A DNA stretch of 64,000 nt from Prochlorococcus marinus str. MIT 0912 (GTDB lineage Bacteria; Cyanobacteriota; Cyanobacteriia; PCC-6307; Cyanobiaceae), in the NCBI RefSeq assembly GCF_027359595.1, contig NZ_CP114783.1:744001-808000 (forward strand), read 5' to 3'. Made by a program: the position numbers and the translations under genes. This document shows, piece by piece, positions 30,958 to 40,400 of the stretch; the stretch's first letter is position 1, and every line of letters begins with the position of its first letter. The notes under the pieces are model-generated. The model had not been told where the DNA came from. It searched no databases and worked only from the letters and a program-made list of their open reading frames with translations.

Positions 30958-33297
30958 TTGAGTGGTTTCGGGGAAAAGAAAAAAGAGAATAAAGGCTCTT
31001 CTAAAAAACTCCAAAAGCTTTCAGAAAAGGATCTGAAAGCAAAATCGATCAATAATCATATTAAAGGGAATTTAGATGAAGCAGAAAAAGGGTATATAGC
31101 TTTTTTAAAAAATGGTTATTCTGATGCAGATATAATTTCAAATTATGCACTCATATGTGAAGAAAAAGAAGAAAATGACAAAGCAATAAAATTATACGAA
31201 AAATGTGCTAAAAATTTTCCAAATCATATTTACTCAAGATTAAATTTATCTTTTTTATATTATAAGTTAAATCATTTAGAAAAAGCAGAAATAATAATTG
31301 AAGAAGCAATTAAATTAAAGCCAAGCCTGCCAAATGGGCATTGTATTAGAGGATTGATTTTAAAAAGTTTAGATAAATATGATGAGTCAAAATTATCACT
31401 TGAGAAAGCAATCGAACTGGATAAAAATTACTTTGATGCTTATATCAATCTAGGGTTATTAAACAAAGATTCTAATAAATATAATGAAGCAGAAGAATAT
31501 TATTTAAAAGCCTTAGAAATAGATAATAAATCTGCTATCGCTCATTTAAATCTAGGCGCATGCTACAAAGAGAAACAAGATCTTGAAAAAGCAATTTTGC
31601 ATACAAAGATAGCAATAGAGTTAGATAGTAAATTAGAAAACTGTTATTTGAATCTAGCTACAATATACAACCAAATTGGTGATTATAAAAAATCACTAAT
31701 ACTTACAAAAAAAGAGCTTTTATTATATAAGAATAGCGAGTTAAGTTATCAACTTATAAGTGAATTAATCAAAAAAGGTGAATTATTAAACATATCAGAG
31801 AAAGATAATAGAGAATTACTTAAAAATTTATTAAATAGAAAAGATATATCTCATCGAGAAATATTTGGGAATATAAACAGCCTTATCTCCAAAGAGATAT
31901 TAGAAGAATTATCTATTTTAGAATCGAAGTTGTATGAGAATAATAAATTTAATATTTTAATTAAGGATAAGGAATTAGTAAAAGCACTTTCTTTACTAAT
32001 ATTTTGCTCTCCATTATGGGAAAAGGTTTTAGGAAATATACGCAAGAATATTCTATTAAACTATTCAGACAAAGATAAAATAAGTAATAGTATTTTTAAC
32101 TTTATAATAGGGCTTGGATCACAATGCTTCTTAAATGAGTATGTCTATTACATATCTACCGAAGAAAATGATAAACTAAAAGAACTTAAAAAGACAATCA
32201 ATATTAATAAAAATAGAGAATATAAATTAGCAATAATCTCTTGCTACCAATCTCTATCTTCAATAAATGATAAAATAATTAATTTAAATACTTATAGATC
32301 AAATAACAAAGAATTTAACCATCTGCTTAATTTACAAATTAAAGAGTTAAATGATGAAAAAAAGATTTCAAAAGGGATTAAAAAGATAGGTGATATAAAA
32401 GATTTTATATCTAAGGAGGTGAAAGTTCAGTATGAATTAAACCCATATCCTAGATGGAGATATAATTCATATGCTAAAGAAAACAAATTAAACTTTTTAT
32501 CAGTTATTAATTCTGAGATTTATCCAAATACAATTAAATCTATTTCAGATGAATTAAATAATAAAAAAACAAATATACTTATAGCTGGTTGTGGTACGGG
32601 GATTCAAATACTTGAAGCATCTCGATATAGTAATTGTGAAATAACAGCAATCGATTTAAGTAATTCAAGTATCTCCTATGCAAAGAGAAAGGTCGACGAA
32701 TATGGATTGAAGAATGTAGATTTTATAGAAATGGATTTACTTGAATTGACAGCACTACATAAAAGATTTGATTTAATAGAATGCTCTGGTGTTCTACATC
32801 ATATGAATGATCCAACGAAGGGATTATCAAATCTATTTAATGTATTAAAACCAAAAGGTTTTTTAAAGTTAGGTTTGTATAGCAAGTATGCAAGAGAAGA
32901 AATACTAAAAGCGAGAGAACTAATCAAAGAAAAAGATATTAAACCAAGCCTTGCTGGAATAAGAAGCTTCCGAAATGATCTTCTTAATGGAAAAATAAAA
33001 CAGTTTAATGAAATAATTAATTGGTCAGATTTCTACTCAACCTCAATGTGTAGAGATCTCTGCTTTCATAGTCACGAAAATTGTTACTCACTAATTGAAA
33101 TTAAAAATATGTTAAAGGTATCCAACCTGGAATTCCTAGGTTTTACTCTTTCCAAAGATATAAAAGATAAATATCAGAAAGATAATAAAGACAAAAACTC
33201 TTTAAAAGATTTAGAATTATGGGATAAATTTGAAAAATTAAATCCTAATTCTTTTAGGGAGATGTATCAATTCTGGGTTAGAAAATCAATTAAATAG
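30958..33297 (+). CDS. TPR-repeat protein with C-terminal methyltransferase domain
   Basis: A 779-residue protein starting at a TTG (MSGFGEKKKENKGSSKK). Residues about 30-260 are tandem tetratricopeptide repeats (for example NLGLLNKDSNKYNEAEEYY, NLGACYKEKQDLEKAI). A middle region of about 200 residues is unassigned. Residues about 530-700 form a class-I SAM-dependent methyltransferase: ILIAGCGTGIQILEASRY (motif I), AIDLS and ECSGVLHHM. The substrate is unknown; the TPR part may present it. Similar fusions are common in Prochlorococcus. Codon use is very AT-rich. Confidence 0.85.
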   Translation: MSGFGEKKKENKGSSKKLQKLSEKDLKAKSINNHIKGNLDEAEKGYIAFLKNGYSDADIISNYALICEEKEENDKAIKLYEKCAKNFPNHIYSRLNLSFLYYKLNHLEKAEIIIEEAIKLKPSLPNGHCIRGLILKSLDKYDESKLSLEKAIELDKNYFDAYINLGLLNKDSNKYNEAEEYYLKALEIDNKSAIAHLNLGACYKEKQDLEKAILHTKIAIELDSKLENCYLNLATIYNQIGDYKKSLILTKKELLLYKNSELSYQLISELIKKGELLNISEKDNRELLKNLLNRKDISHREIFGNINSLISKEILEELSILESKLYENNKFNILIKDKELVKALSLLIFCSPLWEKVLGNIRKNILLNYSDKDKISNSIFNFIIGLGSQCFLNEYVYYISTEENDKLKELKKTININKNREYKLAIISCYQSLSSINDKIINLNTYRSNNKEFNHLLNLQIKELNDEKKISKGIKKIGDIKDFISKEVKVQYELNPYPRWRYNSYAKENKLNFLSVINSEIYPNTIKSISDELNNKKTNILIAGCGTGIQILEASRYSNCEITAIDLSNSSISYAKRKVDEYGLKNVDFIEMDLLELTALHKRFDLIECSGVLHHMNDPTKGLSNLFNVLKPKGFLKLGLYSKYAREEILKARELIKEKDIKPSLAGIRSFRNDLLNGKIKQFNEIINWSDFYSTSMCRDLCFHSHENCYSLIEIKNMLKVSNLEFLGFTLSKDIKDKYQKDNKDKNSLKDLELWDKFEKLNPNSFREMYQFWVRKSIK

Positions 33298-33453
33298 TTG
33301 TTCTTCCAAGCCTGGAATAAACATTTTACATAGGGAGAAAATAAATAATATTGCTAAAATATTACCTAGCATTGCTATTGCAAAGCGAATTCTTAGATCC
33401 TTAGCAAATGGTAGTAGGTTTTCCCAAAGTTGTAATAATGGTCCGCCTGCCAT
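33286..33453 (-). CDS. Small membrane protein (55 aa)
   Basis: A 55-codon frame beginning MAGGPLLQLWENLLPFAKDL, with a hydrophobic helix (FAIAMLGNILAILFIFSL) and a polar end. Its stop overlaps the end of the converging TPR-methyltransferase gene by 12 bases. Function unknown. Confidence 0.55.
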   Translation of the reverse strand: MAGGPLLQLWENLLPFAKDLRIRFAIAMLGNILAILFIFSLCKMFIPGLEEQLFN

Positions 33454-33551
33454 TGGATATTAATGTTTAATTACTAATAGCTTACAGTGGGACTACCTTA
33501 TTGGCCACAAAAAAACCAAGATTTAAAGTAAAAAGATTCTATTATTATCTT

Positions 33552-33818
33552 CTACTTCAATTTCCTTGTCATAACAAACAGAAGTATCAACCCAATCAAT
33601 ATTAGGGCTAAAGGGTAAAAGAGTGTAAATAATATATCTGTTAATTTTTCTGGTCTATTCACAATAAATAAACCCACTAAAAAGATTATTATTGGCAAAA
33701 GAATAAGTGATTTTATTAATAGGCCTTCATTCCATTCTTTAATTTCATTATCTTCATCTAATAAAGTTTCCAATTCATCCTTTAAAAGATCATAAATAAG
33801 ATTAGACTGATCATTCAT
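33552..33818 (-). CDS. Small two-helix membrane protein (88 aa)
   Basis: An 88-residue protein: acidic N-terminal helix (LLKDELETLLDEDNEIKEW) followed by two hydrophobic helices and a basic end. Probably an inner- or thylakoid-membrane protein with both ends on the same side. Not recognised. Confidence 0.6.
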   Translation of the reverse strand: MNDQSNLIYDLLKDELETLLDEDNEIKEWNEGLLIKSLILLPIIIFLVGLFIVNRPEKLTDILFTLFYPLALILIGLILLFVMTRKLK

Positions 33819-33908
33819 AATTTTTTTATTCTAAACCTACTCATGTAAAATAATTCTAAATGATGATTTATTTATTATCAAAATTATTTGATCAATTACT
33901 AAAGAAAA

Positions 33909-34181
33909 ATGAATCATTTAAATTATATAGATTTATTTGGATTTTTAGCTGCTTTACTTACTACTATTGCCTTTTTGCCTCAGTTATATAAAACATGGCA
34001 AACGAAATCGGCAGATGATGTTTCGTTAGTTATGTTAATTCTTTTCATAACAGGTCTTTTTTGTTGGATTATTTACGGCTTAAAGATCAATTCCATTCCT
34101 ATTTTAGTTGCCAATATAATCACCTTTATTTTTAATTTTTCTATATTAGTTTTAAAAATTTCATATATAAAAAACAAATAA
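33909..34181 (+). CDS. SemiSWEET-type (PQ-loop) transporter
   Basis: A 90-residue, three-helix protein with the SemiSWEET pattern: GFLAALLTTIAFLPQLYKTW with the PQ motif, then KSADDVSLVM and a helix ending in the polar loop CWIIYGL. Such proteins dimerise to move sugars or related small solutes down their gradient. The substrate here is not known. Confidence 0.88.
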   Translation: MNHLNYIDLFGFLAALLTTIAFLPQLYKTWQTKSADDVSLVMLILFITGLFCWIIYGLKINSIPILVANIITFIFNFSILVLKISYIKNK

Positions 34182-34264
34182 GAAAAAGATTCTTTTATAT
34201 ATATTAAATTATTTTTCTTGTGTTCATATAGAAGCTATAGTTATTAAAGAATTGAACAAATTTA

Positions 34265-34426
34265 ATGCCTGTAGAAGAACTGCAACTGATTGGAAAATCT
34301 TTAGCTTTGCACCCTCCTGTAATGATAATTACTCTTGGCTTATTTATGTATATTAGAGGTAAAGCTATTGCAAGCAGCAACCCAACAAAAAAAGTTACTC
34401 CTTTTTTCCCTTTTAGAAACGTTTGA
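34265..34426 (+). CDS. Small protein (53 aa) with a membrane helix
   Basis: A 53-codon frame beginning MPVEELQLIGKSLALHPPVM, then a hydrophobic helix (MIITLGLFMYI) and a basic tail ending FPFRNV. A hairpin terminator follows 14 bases after the stop, which supports it as a gene. Function unknown. Confidence 0.55.
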   Translation: MPVEELQLIGKSLALHPPVMIITLGLFMYIRGKAIASSNPTKKVTPFFPFRNV

Positions 34427-34437
34427 AAATATTAAGA

Positions 34438-34482
34438 TAAAAAAAACTATCTCTATTGTTAAATAAAGATAGTTTTTTTTTT
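34438..34482. terminator. Bidirectional terminator
   Basis: AAAAAACTATCT and AGATAGTTTTTT pair around a 17-base loop, with A and T runs on both sides. It serves the converging genes ending at 34426 and 34494. Confidence 0.75.
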
Positions 34483-34493
34483 TAATTTAAATC

Positions 34494-34925
34494 TCAACCA
34501 AAAGGATTAGATCCCTTAAGAGGTCCTACGAAAAGGAATTCAATAACAGTTCCTAATATTGCCATAGGAAAAACCCATATAGACATAAATCTTAGTCCCA
34601 TGAACTTCATTCCACCTTCACCGGCAAAAGCATCTTTGGTCATTGTATAAACAGTCTCTGTATCAGTTACCTCATACGAATCATTAAGACCTGATTCATA
34701 AGGTTTAACAAAATCCATCCTATTGAATAAATTTCTAATTTTATTAATAGCGACTATTGGCCAAACCCATAAAAAAAAGATACGAGATCCCAATCTATTA
34801 GCATCAGATTGTGGATTTCCTAAATCCTGATTAGTGCTGTCTTTTGGAAATGAATCTTCAATTATCGAAGCTATTGCTTCTTGATCAGTTGTGTAATCAA
34901 CTACAGTATTTGCTGAATCCATCAA
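34494..34925 (-). CDS. Conserved membrane protein (143 aa)
   Basis: A 143-residue protein with a polar N-terminus and two hydrophobic segments, RIFFLWVWPIVAINKI and FMSIWVFPMAILGTVIEFLF, each with a Trp-Val-(Trp/Phe)-Pro motif, as if internally duplicated. It is probably a thylakoid or cytoplasmic-membrane protein. I do not recognise the family. Confidence 0.65.
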   Translation of the reverse strand: MMDSANTVVDYTTDQEAIASIIEDSFPKDSTNQDLGNPQSDANRLGSRIFFLWVWPIVAINKIRNLFNRMDFVKPYESGLNDSYEVTDTETVYTMTKDAFAGEGGMKFMGLRFMSIWVFPMAILGTVIEFLFVGPLKGSNPFG

Positions 34926-35028
34926 GAACTGAAATTTTGAATAATTATAAGATTAATTCCTTATTTTTGTATTGAAGAAATAATTTAATATTTATTGGTA
35001 ACAAATATCCAAAAATCGAAAAACAATA

Positions 35029-35060
35029 AAAAAAGACCTAAATTTATTTAGGTCTTTTTA
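35029..35060. terminator. Hairpin terminator
   Basis: AAAAAGACCTAAATT and ATTTAGGTCTTTTT form a near-perfect stem with A/T runs on both sides, between the genes ending at 35108 and starting at 34925. Confidence 0.75.
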
Positions 35061-35107
35061 AGCTTTCAATTTTAAAAAAAAAGTTTAACCGTATAACAAT
35101 TTACTTG

Positions 35108-35401
35108 TTAAGCGTTTATTACACCGCGGCGAATAAATTGCATTGCAAAAATTGCACCAAGGAAAAATACAGTTGGGATACCCAATGCATTGACGGCCAA
35201 AGTTCTAACAGTGAAAACTGGGTAGCCACCTGCTGGTCTTCCTTTATCAGCAACAATTGCAGTATCTTCCCAAACTTGTTCATTTTTAATAGTTGGGCCA
35301 TTATCCCAGACAAATACTCCCCACCTACGCAACCAATAATCAGCAAAGGCAAGAGTAAAAATAACTGGAGAAAGAACCAGTAATAATTTAAGTGTGTTCA
35401 T
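35108..35401 (-). CDS. Two-helix membrane protein with a PsbF-like C-terminal domain lacking the haem histidine
   Basis: From the ATG at 35401 this has 97 residues; the frame is open to 35446. An N-terminal helix ([20 protein letters not shown]) is joined by a polar loop to [20 protein letters not shown] with FLGAI and AMQFIRR, strikingly like cytochrome b559 beta (PsbF). PsbF coordinates haem through a histidine in LAVH; here that residue is asparagine (codon AAT). So it is probably a thylakoid protein of PsbF descent without haem ligation. It is divergent from another two-helix protein. Confidence 0.7.
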   Translation of the reverse strand: MNTLKLLLVLSPVIFTLAFADYWLRRWGVFVWDNGPTIKNEQVWEDTAIVADKGRPAGGYPVFTVRTLAVNALGIPTVFFLGAIFAMQFIRRGVINA

Positions 35402-35596
35402 CCATCTAGGATATTTATGTGACAAATCCTGGCATATGAGAGCCAAAAAGGCTGATCAAGAACAAGACCCTAAGGATTCTGTAACAAATTAATCCAATTT
35501 CAGAAGCTTTAAAGACTCCTTTATGCCTCTAGCTTTACTTCTGATAAGGTAGTTTTATTGCCTTTTGGCAGGCCTATAAATTATTGGTTTTTATTT

Positions 35597-36031
35597 ATGG
35601 AATTTGGTTTTAAAGAAATTCTTTTTGGACTTGCTGGGGTCAGCATGATTGCTTGGGCCGGAGTTATTGGTCTATGGCATACCTATATGTTTCCAACATT
35701 TTTCAAAGAAGATTCCAGTCGAATTAATAGTGCATCTCCAGTAGGTTCTTCTCAGTCAGAAACTAATGCAAATGGCTCGAATAAACCATGGTTCATTGAT
35801 GATGAAGGTGGAACACTCACTCCTAATTCAGCACTTGGTGCTATCGGTCTTAGTGATAGAGGAAAATACAGCAAAAAATCTTTTGTAGTTGCTGATTTCA
35901 ACCCTGTTGAAGCTGGTTATGGGGTAAATAGGCTTTACACATCTATTTTGATTGGTTTAGCTATAAGCACATTTGTAATAATTTCCTTTGGACTTCAAAG
36001 TGGATTTGGAATGATGGGACCAAACTTATAA
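35597..36031 (+). CDS. Two-helix membrane protein, unknown function
   Basis: From the ATG at 35597, 144 residues; a TTG at 35558 would add 13. An N-terminal helix (ILFGLAGVSMIAWAGVIGLW) and a C-terminal helix (ILIGLAISTFVIISFGL) flank a roughly 70-residue polar, Ser/Asn-rich loop. The end is Gly/Met-rich (GFGMMGPNL). It shares a promoter region with the divergent PsbF-like gene, so the two may act together in the thylakoid. Not recognised. Confidence 0.65.
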   Translation: MEFGFKEILFGLAGVSMIAWAGVIGLWHTYMFPTFFKEDSSRINSASPVGSSQSETNANGSNKPWFIDDEGGTLTPNSALGAIGLSDRGKYSKKSFVVADFNPVEAGYGVNRLYTSILIGLAISTFVIISFGLQSGFGMMGPNL

Positions 36032-36099
36032 ATAGATTCAATTTGAAACTAAGAAATAAACAACAATCAAAATAATTTAAACCAATTCAAACCTTCCTA

Positions 36100-36132
36100 A
36101 AGTCAAACTCTATATTTTTGGGTTTGACTTTT
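36100..36132 (+). terminator. Terminator after the 144-residue gene
   Basis: AAGTCAAAC and GTTTGACTT pair around a 13-base loop, followed by T's, 70 bases after the stop at 36031. The next 360 bases to 36491 hold no gene I can support. Confidence 0.75.
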
Positions 36133-36491
36133 TTAGTGACCTGAAATTTCTTGACCACAAATGTTTTCAGATAAAGATCTTTTGTAAATAAGACTTTGTG
36201 TAATTTTTGAATATTTTGAATCTATTTGATTAAGAATATCTAGTTTTTTATTTTTTTTCTTAAAAATTTTCAATCATTTTCTCTTCAAACCCTTTGAATC
36301 ACTTGGTTCAAGAATGAAGATGATCATGAAAAGCAAAATGGAAAATGAGTTTCCTGATAAATAGGCAAACAATTCTTGACTTTTTCATGTATCAAAAATC
36401 AATATTCAATGGAAAAGAAAATTTAAAAAAAACCAAATTCACTCTAAATGTGCAAAGCTGCTTTAAAATATTCTTGATTTTAAATTGCTCC

Positions 36492-37007
36492 ATGACTGTA
36501 GGAATCTACTTCGCTACAACAACAGGTAAAACCGAAGATATAGCGGAAAGGCTGCACGGCTTACTTGACTCTGCTGAAGCTCCTAAGGATATTTCAGACG
36601 TCGATGACCTTAGTGAACTAGCCGGACATGATGGGGTTATTTGTGGAATCCCTACTTGGAATACTGGTGCAGACTCTGAGAGATCAGGAACTGCTTGGGA
36701 CTCAATCCTTGAAGACATTGGAGAACTAAGTCTCAGTGGCAAGAAAGTTGCGATTTTTGGTTTAGGTGATTCTTCTACTTACACGGAAAACTATTGCGAT
36801 GCAATGGAAGAGCTTCATAGGTACTTCAAGCAAGCAGGTGCTTCAATGGTTGGTTACACTTCTAAGGGTGATTACACCTTTGATGAGTCAAAAAGTGTTG
36901 TTGGAGAAGAATTCTGCGGATTACCTCTTGACGAAGACAGTGAATCAGACATGACTGATGAAAGGCTTGCAGGATGGGCTGAGAAGCTAAAAGGCGAGAT
37001 GTTTTAA
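36492..37007 (+). CDS. isiB: Flavodoxin (iron-stress induced)
   Basis: I start at the ATG of 36492 (MTVGIYFATTTGKTEDIAER, 171 residues), the family's usual start; the frame is open from 36345. ATTTGKTEDIA binds the FMN phosphate, and PTWNTGADSERSG and the later FGLGDSSTYTENY are the two flavin-sandwiching loops of long-chain flavodoxins. It replaces ferredoxin as electron acceptor of photosystem I under iron limitation. It has its own strong terminator, so it is probably a single-gene unit. Confidence 0.95.
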   Translation: MTVGIYFATTTGKTEDIAERLHGLLDSAEAPKDISDVDDLSELAGHDGVICGIPTWNTGADSERSGTAWDSILEDIGELSLSGKKVAIFGLGDSSTYTENYCDAMEELHRYFKQAGASMVGYTSKGDYTFDESKSVVGEEFCGLPLDEDSESDMTDERLAGWAEKLKGEMF

Positions 37008-37027
37008 GCCTTAAACAAAAACTACTT

Positions 37028-37067
37028 AAAGATCTTCCTAAGTACTTACTTAGGAAGATCTTTTTTT
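37028..37067 (+). terminator. Strong terminator after isiB
   Basis: AAAGATCTTCCTAAGT and ACTTAGGAAGATCTTT form a 16-bp perfect stem with a 4-base loop, then T's. Confidence 0.9.
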
Positions 37068-37192
37068 GTCGATTTTTGATGAGAGTAAAAATTCCAAAAA
37101 AATAAATTATAAATATCCCCCAAAAACGTCATTTTCTGAAGATATTTAAGAAACCAACCCAAACGGCTCGACGGCATCTTAATGTTTTCTTT

Positions 37193-37429
37193 ATGAACTC
37201 AAATAATTCTTCTGGCCAAAACGTTTCCATAAACGTAAATCTCTCTTTAAAAGATGAGACTTTGCGTATATTGATAGAGATGGCAACTGATATGGGATCA
37301 AGTCTTGAAGAAGTAATAAGCTCAATCACTGAAGACTCCGTAATTGATTTAGAGAGACTTCAGGATGATCTTGGCATTGTTATTATTCCTGAAAAATGTA
37401 GCAAACAAGATTTAATAAATTCTATTTAA
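37193..37429 (+). CDS. Small acidic protein (78 aa)
   Basis: A 78-residue protein: NVSINVNLSLKDETLRILIE suggests a beta strand followed by helices, a ribbon-helix-helix-like beginning, and the rest is acidic helix. I would not call it a regulator on this evidence alone. It lies between isiB and the converging glycosyltransferase gene. Confidence 0.5.
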   Translation: MNSNNSSGQNVSINVNLSLKDETLRILIEMATDMGSSLEEVISSITEDSVIDLERLQDDLGIVIIPEKCSKQDLINSI

Positions 37430-37446
37430 TAGATTTTTGAAGTTTT

Positions 37447-39285
37447 TTAAAACCTCTCGGGTCTAGGATTTTTCCAATTAGTAATAACACCCTCCATTTT
37501 CAAAGATTTAGCGCGTCTTTCAAGAGCTTCTCTTTTAAGTCTCCAAATGCTATAAACACCAAAAGACCCTAAGACTTTTGGATTAAGCCCTTGCCAATAA
37601 TATTTTGCCACTGATCTTTTATCAATAAGTAAAAGAGCAGTTTCTGATCCATTTGATCCATATATTGGTCTTCCTTTCCAACCTCTTCGATTTTCATTTT
37701 TAAGTCGATCCGAAACATTTAAGAAAGCATTTTTAGATCGACCTTCAAAAACGATGACCTGATTTGTATAAAAATGAATTGAGGGTTTCATAGCTCCTAC
37801 CATTACTAAAGGCTCATTTTTGTTTTGAGAATTTAAAAGTAATTCTGAAGCTTGCCTTAAGGGGAGTTGTCTTAACCTATCTGCTAAATCAAAAGTTGGT
37901 AATACAACCAAAAAATTGGCTACAACTATAGGGATTTGTAAAATCAATAGTTTTCCATATATTTTTCTTGAAAAAAATATGATTCCTAGAAAAGCAATTA
38001 AAAGGAAAATAAATCCAGCTTTTTCAACTAAAAAGCTATTGGATAATTCTTCTTTGAAATTGGGAATCTCAGGATCATTAATAAGCAGAATCCATCTTTT
38101 TGAAGAAAAAAGAAATATGGAAAATATTAATGATAAAAATATTGTAAATTTCCAAGCCAAAGTTTTTAAAAACTCCTCTGTAATATTATTCGTTAAGGAA
38201 AGTGATATTAAAACCGATGCTGCAGGAGTAGCAGGAAGCCAATAGCTTGGAAGCTTTGTAGCTGAAATTGTAAAGAAGATAAATACAGCGATTAACCAAA
38301 AAAATGAAAACTCAAATAAAGACTTCTCTGGTTTTTTAATAAGCCTTCTAGACCAATTAGATATATTGCATACATTCCTCCAAATACTTATCAATAAAAA
38401 TGGCGTAAAAGGTATAGAAGCTATGCATAATACTATTAAAAAAAACCACCAAGGTTCCCCGTGAGAATTTACTACTGAGGTAAATCTTTGAAGATTATGG
38501 TAACCAAAAAAACTATCTAAGAATGGTTTTCCCTCTATTAATAATTCAATTAAGTACCAAGGAAAACTAATAATAAAAACAATAAAAAGTCCTGGAATTA
38601 CCCTCAAAATTTTTAAAATTCCAAGAAAATTATTTTGAAATAAGGCAAAAAATAAAATTATTAATCCTGATAAAACCAAGGCGACAGGACCTTTCGTTAA
38701 AACTGCTAATGATAAAAAGATCCAAGACAACCACCAAACTTCTCCTTCTGGATTAGCAAATCTTCTCCATTTGAAAAGCAAGCTAATTCCAAGAGTGCTG
38801 CAAAGGAGTGCATCACTCACAGCAATTCTTCCCCAAATTATTACTAAAGGCGATAACGCAAATACTAGAGAAGTAACGACTGCTGTTCTTCTATTGAAAT
38901 TGTTTTCTTCTTGGGGGTATTTCATCATTGTGTCCCCTAAAACAATCATCAAAAAAATTGTTGATAAAGCAGAAGGGAGTCTGGCAGCCCAGGTCCCTAA
39001 AGGATCCCAAGAAGTATTCCCTGGGATCGAAAATCCCATCCCCATCAACCAATAAACCAAAGGAGGCTTATCAAATCGAGGTAACCCATTTACTTGAGGA
39101 GTGAACCAATTGCCCGTTTCTGCCATAGCTCTACTGGCTGCTGCAAACAATGGTGGTGTTTCATCAACCAAACCTGTTGAGCCTAATTGCCAAACAAAAA
39201 TTATTAATCCAAAAAACAAAATACAAAGAAGACCTCGTCTTCTTTGTTTTAAAGTTGGGGAAAAAGAGTTTGTTAAACTTTTCAA
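37447..39285 (-). CDS. Glycosyltransferase family 39 (ArnT/PMT-like) membrane protein
   Basis: A 612-residue polytopic membrane protein with about 11 hydrophobic helices. The acidic motif in the first external loop, LVDETPPLFAAASRAMAETG, and the following GLPRFDKPPLVYWLMG are hallmarks of ArnT-type lipid-phosphate-dependent glycosyltransferases, which move a sugar from a polyprenyl-phosphate carrier to lipid A or protein. The acceptor here is unknown. The stop of the next glycosyltransferase gene upstream abuts its start (1-base spacing), so they form an operon for envelope modification. Confidence 0.85.
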   Translation of the reverse strand: MKSLTNSFSPTLKQRRRGLLCILFFGLIIFVWQLGSTGLVDETPPLFAAASRAMAETGNWFTPQVNGLPRFDKPPLVYWLMGMGFSIPGNTSWDPLGTWAARLPSALSTIFLMIVLGDTMMKYPQEENNFNRRTAVVTSLVFALSPLVIIWGRIAVSDALLCSTLGISLLFKWRRFANPEGEVWWLSWIFLSLAVLTKGPVALVLSGLIILFFALFQNNFLGILKILRVIPGLFIVFIISFPWYLIELLIEGKPFLDSFFGYHNLQRFTSVVNSHGEPWWFFLIVLCIASIPFTPFLLISIWRNVCNISNWSRRLIKKPEKSLFEFSFFWLIAVFIFFTISATKLPSYWLPATPAASVLISLSLTNNITEEFLKTLAWKFTIFLSLIFSIFLFSSKRWILLINDPEIPNFKEELSNSFLVEKAGFIFLLIAFLGIIFFSRKIYGKLLILQIPIVVANFLVVLPTFDLADRLRQLPLRQASELLLNSQNKNEPLVMVGAMKPSIHFYTNQVIVFEGRSKNAFLNVSDRLKNENRRGWKGRPIYGSNGSETALLLIDKRSVAKYYWQGLNPKVLGSFGVYSIWRLKREALERRAKSLKMEGVITNWKNPRPERF

Positions 39286-40395
39286 CTAATCTTGTACGTC
39301 TGCAGAGATTTTTTTATTTAAGCCTTTATTAAGCCAATTCTCCACTCGTTTTGCAAAAACTTTGTTAGTGGCTTTTTTTTCAAACCAATCTCTACAGTTT
39401 TTTCTTTTGATTTCTGAGATTAATTTTGTTGCTTTTATCAATCCTTCAATATCATTGGGCCTAACCAAAAAACCATTGAAACCATCTTCAATCAATTCCC
39501 CAGGTCCTCCCAGATCATATGCAATTACGGGAACACCACAAGCCATCGCTTCAACAATAACGTTACCGTAAGCTTCATTCCATTTAGGAGTATTTATCAA
39601 CGCTCTACATCTTCCTAATTCCTCCTGAAATTTATTCGTTGGAAGAAATCCTCTCCAGTCAATAATTTCTATTTCGAAAGTATTTTCAATTTTTGATGCA
39701 TATTCTTTATCTTCAATAAGTCCCCAAACTAATAATTTTTCACTTAAGTGATTCGCAACTTTTACTGCATCTTCTAAACCTTTTTCTGGCGCAATTCTTC
39801 CAGCCCAACCTAATGGTCCATTCATATTTTCATTGAATAAATAATTTTCCTTATCAAATCCATTGCCAACAATAATTGGATCATTTTTTAATAAATAGTC
39901 TTTAGATTGTCGTTTCGTATGAAAAGCTAACTGAGAAGGAAAAAGTTGACTTATTTCACTGATTATTTCTTTCATTATTAGTGATTCAGAACCCATGCTA
40001 ATTAAATGAAATATTTTAGTTGATTGAGTTTTTGTCAACCATAAAGGAAGCCAATCATATGAAAAGTTAATAACTGCATCAAATTGATTAGATATATCTA
40101 AAACCTCTTCCCATAACCTTGGTAAAACTGAATTAGATGGAATTACAACTGGATCTGTTTTCTTCTGATGTTGCCAACTAGGTTGATCAATTCCATCGAT
40201 TAATCTTATTTTAAGTAATTCACTTTCAAAAGGTAATTTGGATCCTTTTGGTGCAATTAAAGTAATTTTATGGCCTAATAAAATTAATCCTTTAATCAGA
40301 GAAATAATAGTAAGTTCAACTCCTCCACCTTTGCCACTTCCCAAATAACCTATAGGTGTACTTACTAGAATAAGTTTTAATTGATTATTTATCAC
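39286..40395 (-). CDS. Glycosyltransferase, GT4-like
   Basis: A 369-residue GT-B fold glycosyltransferase. The N-terminal GYLGSGKGGGVELTIISLI (sugar acceptor side) and the C-terminal domain with APEKGLEDAV-type segment and NVIVEAMACGVPVIAYDLGG, plus GELIEDGFNGFLV, match family GT4, which uses nucleotide sugars. It is upstream of, and directly joined to, the ArnT-like gene. Product probably an envelope glycan or glycolipid. Confidence 0.88.
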   Translation of the reverse strand: MINNQLKLILVSTPIGYLGSGKGGGVELTIISLIKGLILLGHKITLIAPKGSKLPFESELLKIRLIDGIDQPSWQHQKKTDPVVIPSNSVLPRLWEEVLDISNQFDAVINFSYDWLPLWLTKTQSTKIFHLISMGSESLIMKEIISEISQLFPSQLAFHTKRQSKDYLLKNDPIIVGNGFDKENYLFNENMNGPLGWAGRIAPEKGLEDAVKVANHLSEKLLVWGLIEDKEYASKIENTFEIEIIDWRGFLPTNKFQEELGRCRALINTPKWNEAYGNVIVEAMACGVPVIAYDLGGPGELIEDGFNGFLVRPNDIEGLIKATKLISEIKRKNCRDWFEKKATNKVFAKRVENWLNKGLNKKISADVQD

Positions 40396-40400
40396 TTAAG

